A DNA stretch of 12,031 nt from an uncultured Bacteroidales bacterium (GTDB lineage: Bacteria; Bacteroidota; Bacteroidia; Bacteroidales; UBA4417). Below, in pieces: positions 1 to 8,373 of the stretch. The stretch's first letter is position 1, and the number at the start of each line of letters is the position of its first letter. Where the stretch lies: contig CALCJE010000300.1 of NCBI GenBank assembly GCA_937965665.1, positions 1 to 12,031 of the forward strand, written 5' to 3'. The translations under genes and the position numbers were made by a program. Under the pieces are notes generated by a model that was given only the letters and a program-made list of their open reading frames with translations, did no database searches and was not told where the DNA came from.

Positions 1-1
1 A

Positions 2-889
2 AATTATAAAGTCCTGGTGGCCGGAGAGGAAAATCTCGTGCCTGCCCACATTTCGATAGTTGATCAGAAACGTGGCTACAGCAGCGCAATTTACCTGCTT
101 TCGGTGTTCTTGTCGCTGTTCCTGATTTTAACCTTTGCCAGTACCCGTGAAAGGGTTAAGCCTCCCAAAGACCAGGAAACCAATCTGGGCAAGGACCTGA
201 AAGATTTAATACGCAACAATCCCTGGATCATACTTCTGACAATAGGTTTATTATTCAATGTATATAATTCGATCAAGCAGGGGATAGTAGTCATTTATTT
301 TTCGCATTACCTGCATAACCAGCTGCTGGCAGCATCGTTTATGGTGGGTTTAATGCTGGCCTCCATTGCCGGTGCTATGGTTACATCGCCGCTGGGCAAA
401 CGTTGGGGCAAACGCAAGCTCTTTATTATTGCTTTGTTGTTTTCGGGCTCTGTAAATGCATTGTTATTTTTCTGTGGCCCGGGAAATATAACCGGCATCT
501 TCGCATTAGGCATCATTTCGGAATTCGGGGCGGCAATTTTCCCCACTTTATTCTTTGCCATGCTGGGCGATGCTGCCGACTACTCTGAATTTAAAAATGG
601 TCGCAGAGCCACAGGCCTGGTGTATTCGGCAGGCTCATTTGCTACCAAGTTCGGTGGCGGGATTGCCGGGGCAATTATCGGCTTTGTTTTGTCAGCTTTC
701 CATTACAACGGTCAGGATGAAGTAGCCATACAAGGAGCTGTTCCGGGAATTATCATGCTGATGAGCTGGATACCGGCCATTATTGCCTATATAGCTGCAG
801 GTGTCATGACTTTGTACCCGCTGAACCAGAATAAAATGGATGAAATTACCATTGAACTGAACAGGAGAAGATTGGAAGAACTGGCTTAA
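2..889 (+). CDS. GPH-family sugar:cation symporter (MFS), 5'-truncated
   Basis: C-terminal part of a glycoside-pentoside-hexuronide (MelB/XylP-like) symporter of the inner membrane. The frame is open back to the window edge, so the GTG at 17 is only an internal codon; the N-terminal membrane segments are outside the window. About seven hydrophobic segments remain, beginning near the GYSSAIYLL stretch and ending before the charged tail ending RRRLEELA. Family hallmarks are visible: a cytoplasmic TRERVKP loop, and the stretch MLGDAADYSEFKNGRRATG followed by YSAGSFATKFGGG, which corresponds to the conserved AD..DY.E...G.R..G...S...F..K.G block of GPH transporters. The gene ends 48 nt before the GH94 gene, with no terminator between them, so the two are probably co-transcribed. 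That suggests it imports the phosphorylase substrate (a beta-glucoside such as cellobiose), which is an inference from context. The family is secure and the substrate is not. Confidence 0.9.
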   Translation, partial: NYKVLVAGEENLVPAHISIVDQKRGYSSAIYLLSVFLSLFLILTFASTRERVKPPKDQETNLGKDLKDLIRNNPWIILLTIGLLFNVYNSIKQGIVVIYFSHYLHNQLLAASFMVGLMLASIAGAMVTSPLGKRWGKRKLFIIALLFSGSVNALLFFCGPGNITGIFALGIISEFGAAIFPTLFFAMLGDAADYSEFKNGRRATGLVYSAGSFATKFGGGIAGAIIGFVLSAFHYNGQDEVAIQGAVPGIIMLMSWIPAIIAYIAAGVMTLYPLNQNKMDEITIELNRRRLEELA

Positions 890-937
890 AACAACTTCCA
901 TTTAAAGGATTAAGAATACGTTATTAATAGGAAAATT

Positions 938-3379
938 ATGAAATTCGGACATTTTGACGATCAGCGCAGAGAATATGTAATTACCAACCCGCGCACCCCA
1001 TGGCCCTGGATCAATTACCTGGGAAACGAAGACTTTTTTTCACTCATTTCGAATACTGCCGGCGGCTACTCATTTTATAAGGATGCCAAATTCAGGAGGC
1101 TTACACGCTACAGGTACAACAACGTGCCGATGGACAGCGGCGGAAAATATTTTTACATCAAAGATGGTGAAACCACCTGGTCGCCGGGATGGAAACCCTG
1201 TAAAACCGAACTGGATCATTATGAGTGCCGCCACGGGATGAATTATACCATCATTAAAGGCGAAAAAAACGGCGTTTCAGCTTCGGCTCTCTACTTTGTT
1301 CCCCTAAAAACCCTGGCAGAGGTTCAAAAACTTACACTGGTTAATAATACACAGGATATCAAACAATTAAAAATATTCTCTTTTGTTGAATGGGCCTTAT
1401 GGAATGCTGCATCAGATATGGAAAATTTTCAGCGGAACTTTTCGACCGGTGAAGTTGAAATTGATGCATCCGTGATTTATCATAAAACGGAGTACCGTGA
1501 ACGCAGAAACCATTATGCATATTACGCTGCGAATGTTCCCATACAGGGTTTTGATACGGATCGCGAATCCTTTTTCGGGCTTTACAATGGTTTTGATGAG
1601 CCTCAGGTAGTTTCCGAAGGCAAAGCACGTAATTCGGTAGCACATGGCTGGTCGCCTGTAGCTTCGCATTTTATCGAAGTGCAACTGATGCCCGGCGAAT
1701 CGAAAGACCTGGTTTTTGTCCTGGGCTATGTCGAAAATCCCGATGATGAAAAATGGGAATCGAAAGGGATTATCAATAAAACAAAAGCTAAAGCTGTAAT
1801 ATCCGCATTCGACTCTGCATTAAAAGTTGATGCTGCTTTTGCAGAATTAAGAAATTATTGGGAGCAACTTTTCGCGGTCTATTCGGTGCATTCGGATGAT
1901 GAAAAACTTGACCGTATGGTAAATACCTGGAACCAGTACCAGTGTATGATTACATTCTGTTTTTCCCGTTCGGCCTCATTTTTTGAGAGCGGAATCGGCC
2001 GCGGTATGGGTTTCCGCGATTCGAACCAGGATTTGCTGGGTTTTGTACACCTTATACCTGAACGCGCCCGCGAACGAATTATCGATATTGCTTCAACACA
2101 ACTCGCCGATGGCGGATGCTATCACCAGTACCAGCCATTAACCAAACGTGGTAACAACGATATCGGGGGCGGTTTTAACGACGACCCGGTATGGCTTATC
2201 CTGGGTACCATCAGTTATATCAAGGAAACCGGTGATTTCACTATTCTCGACGAACTGGTACCTTTCGATAATGATATGTTACAGGCGCGCAGCATGTTCG
2301 ATCATCTTACGGTTTCGTTCGATCATGTGGTGAATAACCTGGGGCCTCATGGCCTTCCGCTCATTGGCCGTGCCGATTGGAACGATTGCCTGAACCTGAA
2401 TTGCTTTTCATCGGATCCGAATGAATCATTTCAGACTACCGAAAACAAAACCGAAGGCAGCAAAGCCGAGTCGCTGATGATTGCCGGCTTATTTGTTATT
2501 TACGGTCGTGATTATGTAAAACTTTGCGAAAAGTTAGGAAAATCAGCTGAAGCCATCCGGGCGCAATCGCATGTTGATGCCATGGTAAGCACCATTAAAA
2601 AACATGGATGGGATGGCGAATGGTTCCTGAGGGCTTATGACTATTTTGGAAACAAAATCGGCAGCCACCAGAACGAGGAAGGCCAGATTTTTATCGAATC
2701 GAATGGTATGTGCACCATGGCGGGCATTGGCCTCGAAGAAGGTATGTGTACCAGGGCACTCGATTCGGTAAAAGAGCGGCTGGATTCCGAATATGGCATT
2801 GTGTTAAATAATCCCGCCTATACCAGGTATCACATCGAGTACGGCGAAATATCTTCATATCCTGAAGGTTATAAGGAAAATGCCGGGATATTCTGCCATA
2901 ACAATCCATGGATTATTATCGGCGAAACCGTAGCCGGCAATGGAAACCGTGCCTGGGAATATTACCGGAAAATTTGCCCTTCGTACCTCGAAGACATCAG
3001 CGAACTGCACAAAACAGAGCCGTATGTGTATGCACAAATGATCGCGGGCAAGGATTCCTTCAGGCCCGGAGAAGCAAAAAATTCCTGGCTAACCGGCACT
3101 GCTTCCTGGAATTTTTACACCATTTCACAGTATATCCTTGGTATTCAGCCCGATTATGATGGGTTAAGAATAGATCCTTGTATCCCCGATAGCTGGAAAG
3201 GTTTTACGGTGACCCGAAAATTCAGGGGAGCAACTTATCACATCGAAATTCAGAATCCGGATGGTGTATCAAAGGGAGTGAAGAAATTATGGGTCGATGG
3301 AAAAAAACAAATCTCAAATCTGATCCCGGTATCAAAAGATGGGGAAATACATAACGTACTGGTTGTGCTCGGTGAGTAA
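938..3379 (+). CDS. Cellobiose phosphorylase (GH94)
   Basis: Cytoplasmic phosphorolytic enzyme: cellobiose + phosphate gives alpha-glucose 1-phosphate + glucose (EC 2.4.1.20). The 813-residue protein has no signal peptide and is near the usual length (about 820). From memory of the Cellvibrio gilvus enzyme, it is collinear from the first residues (MKFGHFDD..REYVITNP) to the end. Key residues are in place: the GRADWNDCLNLNCF motif with the probable general acid D483; R355 and D361 in GRGMGFRDSNQD for sugar binding; and R344, H654 (FCHNNPW) and T719-G720 (LTGTASW) for phosphate. The N-terminal part is a beta-sandwich, followed by an (alpha/alpha)6 barrel from about residue 310. Conservation along the whole chain favours cellobiose over cellodextrin, chitobiose or laminaribiose. 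The start is fixed by the family N-terminus. Placed 48 nt behind a sugar symporter, it fits an energy-saving route for imported disaccharide. Confidence 0.96.
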   Translation: MKFGHFDDQRREYVITNPRTPWPWINYLGNEDFFSLISNTAGGYSFYKDAKFRRLTRYRYNNVPMDSGGKYFYIKDGETTWSPGWKPCKTELDHYECRHGMNYTIIKGEKNGVSASALYFVPLKTLAEVQKLTLVNNTQDIKQLKIFSFVEWALWNAASDMENFQRNFSTGEVEIDASVIYHKTEYRERRNHYAYYAANVPIQGFDTDRESFFGLYNGFDEPQVVSEGKARNSVAHGWSPVASHFIEVQLMPGESKDLVFVLGYVENPDDEKWESKGIINKTKAKAVISAFDSALKVDAAFAELRNYWEQLFAVYSVHSDDEKLDRMVNTWNQYQCMITFCFSRSASFFESGIGRGMGFRDSNQDLLGFVHLIPERARERIIDIASTQLADGGCYHQYQPLTKRGNNDIGGGFNDDPVWLILGTISYIKETGDFTILDELVPFDNDMLQARSMFDHLTVSFDHVVNNLGPHGLPLIGRADWNDCLNLNCFSSDPNESFQTTENKTEGSKAESLMIAGLFVIYGRDYVKLCEKLGKSAEAIRAQSHVDAMVSTIKKHGWDGEWFLRAYDYFGNKIGSHQNEEGQIFIESNGMCTMAGIGLEEGMCTRALDSVKERLDSEYGIVLNNPAYTRYHIEYGEISSYPEGYKENAGIFCHNNPWIIIGETVAGNGNRAWEYYRKICPSYLEDISELHKTEPYVYAQMIAGKDSFRPGEAKNSWLTGTASWNFYTISQYILGIQPDYDGLRIDPCIPDSWKGFTVTRKFRGATYHIEIQNPDGVSKGVKKLWVDGKKQISNLIPVSKDGEIHNVLVVLGE

Positions 3380-3823
3380 TTTTGGAAGAACCTGGAATTA
3401 CAACATTCATTAAAGGATTTAATAATTTGATGTTTTGCTCAATCTGGTTTCCGATGGTTTAGCAACTTCATTTACAGCCTGATAAGTAATAATTTAAGTC
3501 AGGCAATGCCAAATCTTCAGCTTATGAATCTTGTGTTTCAATAAATGACATGAGTAAGTGTGCGAAATAATTTAAAAGTGCATACTCTGAATTACCGGTT
3601 ATTTGAGGAATTGAAATGAAACAGCTAAGTAGTACATTTACTATGTCGTAAATTACCATGGTTGACCTCAAATGGTGTCAGAATATTTTGAAAAAACCAT
3701 TGAAAACCGGAAAACAGCATCCTGAAAGCGATGATTTTTGTATAGCCAAAAGTTATCAGCAGATAATTGCTGAACTTTGTGATTTATGATGAAACGCATC
3801 TATTAACCAAAACAGCCGGCACA
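3380..3823. other. Intergenic gap between GH94 and GH2
   Basis: About 440 nt without a convincing gene, AT-rich compared with the flanking coding DNA. It holds two tiny frames: an 11-codon one at 3616 (MKQLSSTFTMS) behind a GAGGAA stretch, and a 43-codon one at 3658-3789. Neither has a recognisable family. GAACTTTG at 3772-3779 is one base off the Bacteroidota -7 box TAnnTTTG, with no clear -33 element, so it is only a possible start site for the GH2 transcript. No convincing terminator follows the GH94 stop. The size of the gap suggests the GH2 gene has its own promoter. Confidence 0.5.
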
Positions 3824-5680
3824 ATGAAACAGTTATTATTTACTGGATTAATGATTGCACTGATGGTATCGTACACTGACCTTCTATTTGCCCAGGATCC
3901 GCTAATTACAAATATTGGAAACAGAACCACGCTTACATTAAACGGGGTTTGGAAGTACGTTGTTGATCCGTATCAAACCGGTTATTACGATTACCGCAGA
4001 GAAGTCCGTGATCAGCAGCCTGATCCAAGCAAATCAGAATCGCTTTTCCTGGGTTACAAAGCACAGGATCCTTCCGAAAGGGTAGAGTACGATTTTGATA
4101 AATCCGATCATATCCTGGTGCCGCGCGACTGGAATTCGCAAAAGGAAAAACTCTTTTATTATGAAGGAACCATTTGGTATTACAGGAAATTCGATTATCC
4201 GGCACCTTCAGCCAGATCACGCCAGTTTATCTGTTTTGGTGCAGCCAATTATGAAGCTGAGGTTTACCTGAATGGCAAAAAGCTGGGAAAACATGTGGGT
4301 GGTTTCACACCATTTAATTTTGAGGTAACCGGCAAACTTAACCCTACCGGCAATTTTGTAATTGTAAAAGTTGATAATACACGGGGAATCGAAAAGGTAC
4401 CTACCATCAATACCGATTGGTGGAATTATGGCGGGCTAACCCGCGATGTTAACATTGTGGAAGTTGCCGGCACTTTTATACAGGATTATTACATACAACT
4501 GGCTGATAATGATGCCAAAAACATAGATGTTTCCATAATCCTCAACGGCGATGAAAAAGCAAATCAACAGGTTACAATCGAAATTCCGGAAGCGAACCTG
4601 AAAGCCACATGTACTACCGATAGTGAAGGAAAAGCAAAAACCAGCATTCCTGCTAAAAATCTGAAACTCTGGTCGCCCGAAAACCCATATTTGTACCAGG
4701 TAAAGCTTACACACAACAACGAAGTGCTGGCCGACAAAATCGGGTTCAGGACCATTCAGACTAAAGGCAGTGATATTTTGTTGAATGGTAAACCTGTTTT
4801 TTTACGGGGCATTTGTATACACGAAGAAAACGGGGTTCGCGGCGGACGGGCTTATTCACGCGAGGATGCACAAATGCTCCTGGGCTGGGCTAAGGAGCTG
4901 GGCTGTAATTTTGTACGGCTGGCACACTACCCGCATAATGAAAATATGACCCGCGTTGCCGACGAAATGGGGATGCTGGTTTGGTCCGAAGTACCGGTTT
5001 ACTGGACCATTCAGTGGAAAAATCCGGATACTTATGCCAATGCACATAACCAGTTAACCGAAATGATAACCCGCGATAAAAACCGTGCTTCGGTAATTAT
5101 ATGGTCGATGGCTAATGAAACACCGGTGTCGGCTGATCGTACTGATTTTCTGAAAAGTATGATTAATACAACGCGCCAGCTCGACCCGGTTCGTTTGGTT
5201 AGTGCCGCGCTCGAACGGCATAATAAACCAGGAACCCAAAACACGCAGGTAATTGAAGATCCGTTGCAGGATTTCGTCGATATTATTGCTTTTAATCAAT
5301 ACATTGGCTGGTACGACGGGCTGCCCGAAAAATGTAAAACTGCGGAGTTTGAGATCAAATTTAATAAACCCGTGATGGTTTCAGAATTTGGCGGTGATGC
5401 ATTACAGGGAAATCACGGCTCGAAAGATGCCCGCTGGACTGAGGAATTCCAGGAAGATTTGTACAGGGAAACCCTTAAAATGCTCGGCAAAATTCCCCAG
5501 TTACGCGGTATAACCCCGTGGATACTTGCTGATTTCCGATCACCCCGCCGGGTACTTCCCGACATACAGGATGGCTGGAACCGAAAAGGGTTGATATCAG
5601 AAACCGGGGATAAAAAGAAGGCGTTTTATGTGCTTCAGGAGTATTATAAAATGAAGCAAGCAGAATACAGTACAAAATAA
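3824..5680 (+). CDS. Secreted GH2 beta-glucuronidase-like enzyme
   Basis: Retaining exo-glycosidase of family GH2, 618 residues from the chosen start, probably periplasmic. It should remove a terminal beta-linked glucuronic (or galacturonic) acid. The frame opens at 3767, but the ATG at 3824 gives a clean Sec signal (MKQLLFTGLMIALMVS, cleavage near FAQ/D), so it is preferred. Order: signal peptide (1-24), sugar-binding beta domain (to about 220), Ig-like domain (about 220-320), TIM barrel (about 320-610). The acid/base is E432 in WSMANE and the nucleophile E521 in VSEFGGD. The beta-glucuronidase set is present: NQYIGWY, WILADF, and GWNRKG with N586-x-K588, the motif that contacts the uronate carboxylate in E. 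coli UidA. The long active-site 'loop 1' of E. coli-type enzymes is absent: SEVPVYWTIQWKNPDTYA runs straight on, which often goes with larger substrates. Compared with UidA, extra residues sit in the N-terminal domain (about residues 45-95). Beta-galactosidase is less likely because of N-x-K. Confidence 0.9.
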   Translation: MKQLLFTGLMIALMVSYTDLLFAQDPLITNIGNRTTLTLNGVWKYVVDPYQTGYYDYRREVRDQQPDPSKSESLFLGYKAQDPSERVEYDFDKSDHILVPRDWNSQKEKLFYYEGTIWYYRKFDYPAPSARSRQFICFGAANYEAEVYLNGKKLGKHVGGFTPFNFEVTGKLNPTGNFVIVKVDNTRGIEKVPTINTDWWNYGGLTRDVNIVEVAGTFIQDYYIQLADNDAKNIDVSIILNGDEKANQQVTIEIPEANLKATCTTDSEGKAKTSIPAKNLKLWSPENPYLYQVKLTHNNEVLADKIGFRTIQTKGSDILLNGKPVFLRGICIHEENGVRGGRAYSREDAQMLLGWAKELGCNFVRLAHYPHNENMTRVADEMGMLVWSEVPVYWTIQWKNPDTYANAHNQLTEMITRDKNRASVIIWSMANETPVSADRTDFLKSMINTTRQLDPVRLVSAALERHNKPGTQNTQVIEDPLQDFVDIIAFNQYIGWYDGLPEKCKTAEFEIKFNKPVMVSEFGGDALQGNHGSKDARWTEEFQEDLYRETLKMLGKIPQLRGITPWILADFRSPRRVLPDIQDGWNRKGLISETGDKKKAFYVLQEYYKMKQAEYSTK

Positions 5681-5786
5681 TGAAACATTCATCAGCGATT
5701 GCCTGAACATCGGTAAGCTTTAACGGATGCAGTAAACAACCTGGTTCAGTCAGGCGGTTTTAAAGCCGGATAAACAGCAAATAATC
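5681..5786. other. Short intergenic region between GH2 and AKR
   Basis: About 100 nt with weak dyad symmetry. CGGTTTTAAAGCCG at 5755-5768 is a 14-bp palindrome with one T-G pair and no loop, about 19 nt before the AKR frame opens. CCTG/CAGG arms at 5740-5754 lie just before it. There is no T run after either, so they are not terminators. An operator is possible but unproven. Confidence 0.35.
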
Positions 5787-6821
5787 ATGAAAAATCAAAT
5801 AAAAATTTTAAAGCAGATTAAAATGGGAGAGACCTACATTGCCGACGGTAGTCGTTATGAAACGATGACATATAAGCGCTGCGGCAAAAGTGGTTTGCTG
5901 TTACCTGCAATTTCGCTGGGATTATGGCATAATTTCGGCTTTACTGATAATTATAACAATTCACGCGAAATTCTTCGGGCTGCTTTCGACCAGGGCATCA
6001 CACATTTCGACCTGGCAAACAACTACGGACCTCCGGCCGGTTCAGCCGAAGAAGTATTTGGTTCTATTCTGAAAAAAGATTTTGCATCGTACCGCGACGA
6101 AATGATCATCACCTCAAAAGCAGGATACGATATGTGGGATGGCCCATACGGAGAATGGGGTTCGAGGAAATACCTGGTGGCAAGCCTGAATCAGAGTTTA
6201 AAACGCATGGGGATTGAGTATGTTGATATTTTTTATTCGCACCGTTTTGATCCCGAAACGCCGCTTGAAGAAACCATGATGGCACTGGATCATATTGTAA
6301 AAAGCGGAAAAGCCCTATATGCCGGGATTTCGAACTACTCGTCCGAACAAACAGCCGAAGCCATTCAAATCCTGAATAAACTTGGAACTCCCTGCCTGAT
6401 ACACCAGTCCAGGTATTCGATGATGGACAGAATGGTTGAAGATGGCCTGCTTGACATGCTCGAAATGAATGGTGTGGGATTTGTAGCCTACTCGCCTTTG
6501 GCTCAGGGAGTGCTCACCGACAGGTATTTAAAAGGTATTCCATCCGGTTCGCGTGCATCGAAAGCACACTTCCTTAAACCTGAGCAAATTACACCCGAAC
6601 TGATTGCCAGCATCAGTAAACTAAACGAGCTGGCACTGCAACGAGGACAAACCCTGGCACAAATGGCAACGGCATGGCTGCTTCGCGACAAACGCGTTAC
6701 CTCTGTAATTGTAGGTGTAAGTTCTGTTCAACAATTAAACGACAATATCGATACACTGAATAACATTTCTTTTTCGAAAGAAGAAGAGGAAAAAATATTT
6801 TCAATCATAAATGAGCTCTAA
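5787..6821 (+). CDS. Aldo/keto reductase, YghZ (AKR14) type
   Basis: Cytoplasmic NADPH-dependent aldo/keto reductase closely resembling E. coli YghZ, which reduces L-glyceraldehyde 3-phosphate and methylglyoxal. The protein is a single (beta/alpha)8 barrel without a signal peptide. Matches to YghZ run along its length: RCGKSGLLLPAISLGLWHNFG, HFDLANNYGPPAGSAEE, SRKYLVASLNQSLKRMG, YSPLAQGVLT and RVTSVIVGVSS. The AKR catalytic tetrad is visible as D75, Y80 (DLANNYG), K111 (ITSKAGYD) and H152 (YSHR), numbered from 5787. The start is uncertain: the ATG at 5823 gives a protein beginning MGETYIADGSRYE, closer to the YghZ N-terminus, while 5787 adds 12 lysine/isoleucine-rich residues. It lies between two secreted glycoside hydrolases and 36 nt before GH5, so it probably shares an operon with it. 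Its role here may be aldehyde detoxification or reduction of a sugar-derived carbonyl; the sequence does not decide. Confidence 0.92.
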   Translation: MKNQIKILKQIKMGETYIADGSRYETMTYKRCGKSGLLLPAISLGLWHNFGFTDNYNNSREILRAAFDQGITHFDLANNYGPPAGSAEEVFGSILKKDFASYRDEMIITSKAGYDMWDGPYGEWGSRKYLVASLNQSLKRMGIEYVDIFYSHRFDPETPLEETMMALDHIVKSGKALYAGISNYSSEQTAEAIQILNKLGTPCLIHQSRYSMMDRMVEDGLLDMLEMNGVGFVAYSPLAQGVLTDRYLKGIPSGSRASKAHFLKPEQITPELIASISKLNELALQRGQTLAQMATAWLLRDKRVTSVIVGVSSVQQLNDNIDTLNNISFSKEEEEKIFSIINEL

Positions 6822-6857
6822 AAATCATAACAATAAAAATAGATAAACACATAAAAA

Positions 6858-7874
6858 ATGATGAAAAAACTAATTCTGCTCAGCGCAATGCTGATTGCCT
6901 TTTTCACAGTAAAAAATGAATTATCGGCACAAAATATTTCCGCCAAAGAACAATGTGCCAGGATAGGCCGGGGTGTAAATATTATTGGCTACGACAGTAT
7001 GCTGTGGATCGATCATACCAAAGGCCGCTTCAAGGAAACTTATTTTAAAAAGATAAAAGAAGCCGGCTTTTCCACCATCAGGGTGAATCTTTTTGCTTTT
7101 TCAGGCATGGATATGAATACTTATAAACTCAAGCCCGAATGGCTCAAAACACTCGATTGGGTTGTTAAAAACGGGTTGGAAGCAAAGCTGATGGTGATTC
7201 TCGATTTGCACGAATTTAACGCTATGGCCGATGATCCCGTTGCAAAAAAGGAAATGTTCCTTTCGGTATGGCGTCAACTGGCCCCCAGGTATAAGGATGC
7301 ACCGGATGATGTAATTTTTGAAATTCTGAATGAACCCAACCAGAAACTGTCAGTACAATTGTGGAATGAATACCTGGTTGAGGCACTCAAGCTGGTTCGC
7401 GAAACCAATCCCAACCGGACAATCATTATTGGTCCCGGCAACTGGAATGGTATAGAGAGCCTGCCAACGTTGGTTTTGCCCGAAAATGACCGAAACATCA
7501 TTGTAACTGTTCATTTCTATCATCCTATGCCATTTACACACCAGGGCGCCTATTGGACCAACGATTTTAAAAACCTGAGCGGAATCAAATGGAACGGCAC
7601 GAAAGAAGAGAAAGCCGATGTTGAAACCCGTTTGAAGGTTGCTGCTGATTGGTCAAAAGCCAATGACCGCCCGATTTTTCTGGGTGAATTTGGCGCTTAC
7701 GATAAGGGAGATATGGATTCGCGTGCAAGGTACACAGCTTGCGTTGCCCGAACTGCCGAAAAATTTGGTTTCAGCTGGGCTTACTGGCAGTTCGACAGCG
7801 ATTTTATAGTCTACAATATTGAGAAAGAGCAATGGGTAATGCCCATTTTAAATGCTTTGATGGATAAAAAATAA
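6858..7874 (+). CDS. Secreted GH5 endo-glycanase (cellulase-like)
   Basis: Retaining endo-beta-glycanase of family GH5 (clan A TIM barrel), 338 residues, probably periplasmic. MMKKLILLSAMLIAFF is a Sec signal with likely cleavage around SAQ/N (residues 24-26). There is no lipobox cysteine. Catalytic residues are clear: acid/base E159 in IFEILNEPN and nucleophile E277 in FLGEFGAYDKG. Supporting GH5 motifs are STIRVN on an early strand, ILDLHEFN, VTVHFYHP and the late WAYWQFD tryptophans. It is a bare catalytic domain without a carbohydrate-binding module or sorting tail. Two adjacent ATGs (6858, 6861) could start it. Activity on beta-1,4-glucan is the best guess, given the cellobiose phosphorylase in the same cluster; mannanase, xyloglucanase or an exo-glucosidase cannot be excluded without subfamily assignment. 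It is the last intact gene before a 1.3 kb gap. Confidence 0.92.
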   Translation: MMKKLILLSAMLIAFFTVKNELSAQNISAKEQCARIGRGVNIIGYDSMLWIDHTKGRFKETYFKKIKEAGFSTIRVNLFAFSGMDMNTYKLKPEWLKTLDWVVKNGLEAKLMVILDLHEFNAMADDPVAKKEMFLSVWRQLAPRYKDAPDDVIFEILNEPNQKLSVQLWNEYLVEALKLVRETNPNRTIIIGPGNWNGIESLPTLVLPENDRNIIVTVHFYHPMPFTHQGAYWTNDFKNLSGIKWNGTKEEKADVETRLKVAADWSKANDRPIFLGEFGAYDKGDMDSRARYTACVARTAEKFGFSWAYWQFDSDFIVYNIEKEQWVMPILNALMDKK

Positions 7875-8012
7875 TTATCTGTATTCACAGGTTTTTCGAC
7901 GTGTACGGCGGGTAATCCGACGAATTATTAGTGAAAAAGCTGGCATCTGTAATCATTGAAAAATTTGCCCCAACGGTGAGCAGTTTTCTGCCATTAATCA
8001 CAAACCGGGTAA

Positions 8013-8373
8013 GGATATCTTTTCGAAAGCGAAGCTCTAAGCCGGAATTCTGTTCGACCGCATATTGCTATTGCCAATAGCAACGCTTTTATGATATCAG
8101 AAAAGGACCCGGGGAATCAGAAAATCATGGTTCTGTCCTGGGATTATTCAGGCTTGAACGGCAAAATATCGCTGGTTTTAAGCATAAGCACGGGCTTTGA
8201 TGGACTCAGAAAATACCGTCTTGCTGAATGATTGCCCCGGAATTACCCGGTGTGCATTTCCTGCAAAATCATATATTGACTCCCAATGCAGTTATTCAAC
8301 AAACGAGGTGGCCATTAACCGGAATGCACCTTTGTTTTTCCTGATTGCTGCCAGCGATGCGCAGAACAGATAA
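8013..8373 (+). pseudogene. Possible remnant of an alpha/beta-hydrolase (esterase) gene
   Basis: Two coding-like fragments lie in different frames (8013-8231 and about 8233-8373). The first includes SWDYSGLNGK and ends KYRLAE, a string that recalls the KYRL strand of BD-FAE/acetyl-xylan-esterase-like hydrolases. The second includes EVAINRNAPLFLIAASD, reminiscent of the P.FL..A.DD segment near the catalytic Asp. The order is correct for that fold, but only about 43 codons separate the motifs instead of well over 100, so a large internal deletion would be needed. No nucleophile motif (G.SAGG) is left. The resemblance is judged by eye only and could be chance. Confidence 0.2.
8065..8083. repeat. 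Perfect 9-bp inverted repeat, 1-nt centre
   Basis: TTGCTATTG, then a single C, then CAATAGCAA: a perfect dyad about 190 nt downstream of the GH5 stop. As RNA it could form an 8-bp stem with a GCC loop, followed by CGCTTTT, so a weak terminator for the GH5 transcript is possible. As DNA it resembles an operator half-site pair. Function unknown. Confidence 0.45.

Noticed and set aside
1359..1684. Overlapping minus-strand open frames within the GH94 gene
   Set aside because: Shadow frames of a gene that is conserved along its whole length.
3767..3823. Upstream start of the GH2 frame (19 extra residues)
   Set aside because: The extra residues would bury the signal peptide; the ATG at 3824 gives a standard Sec signal.
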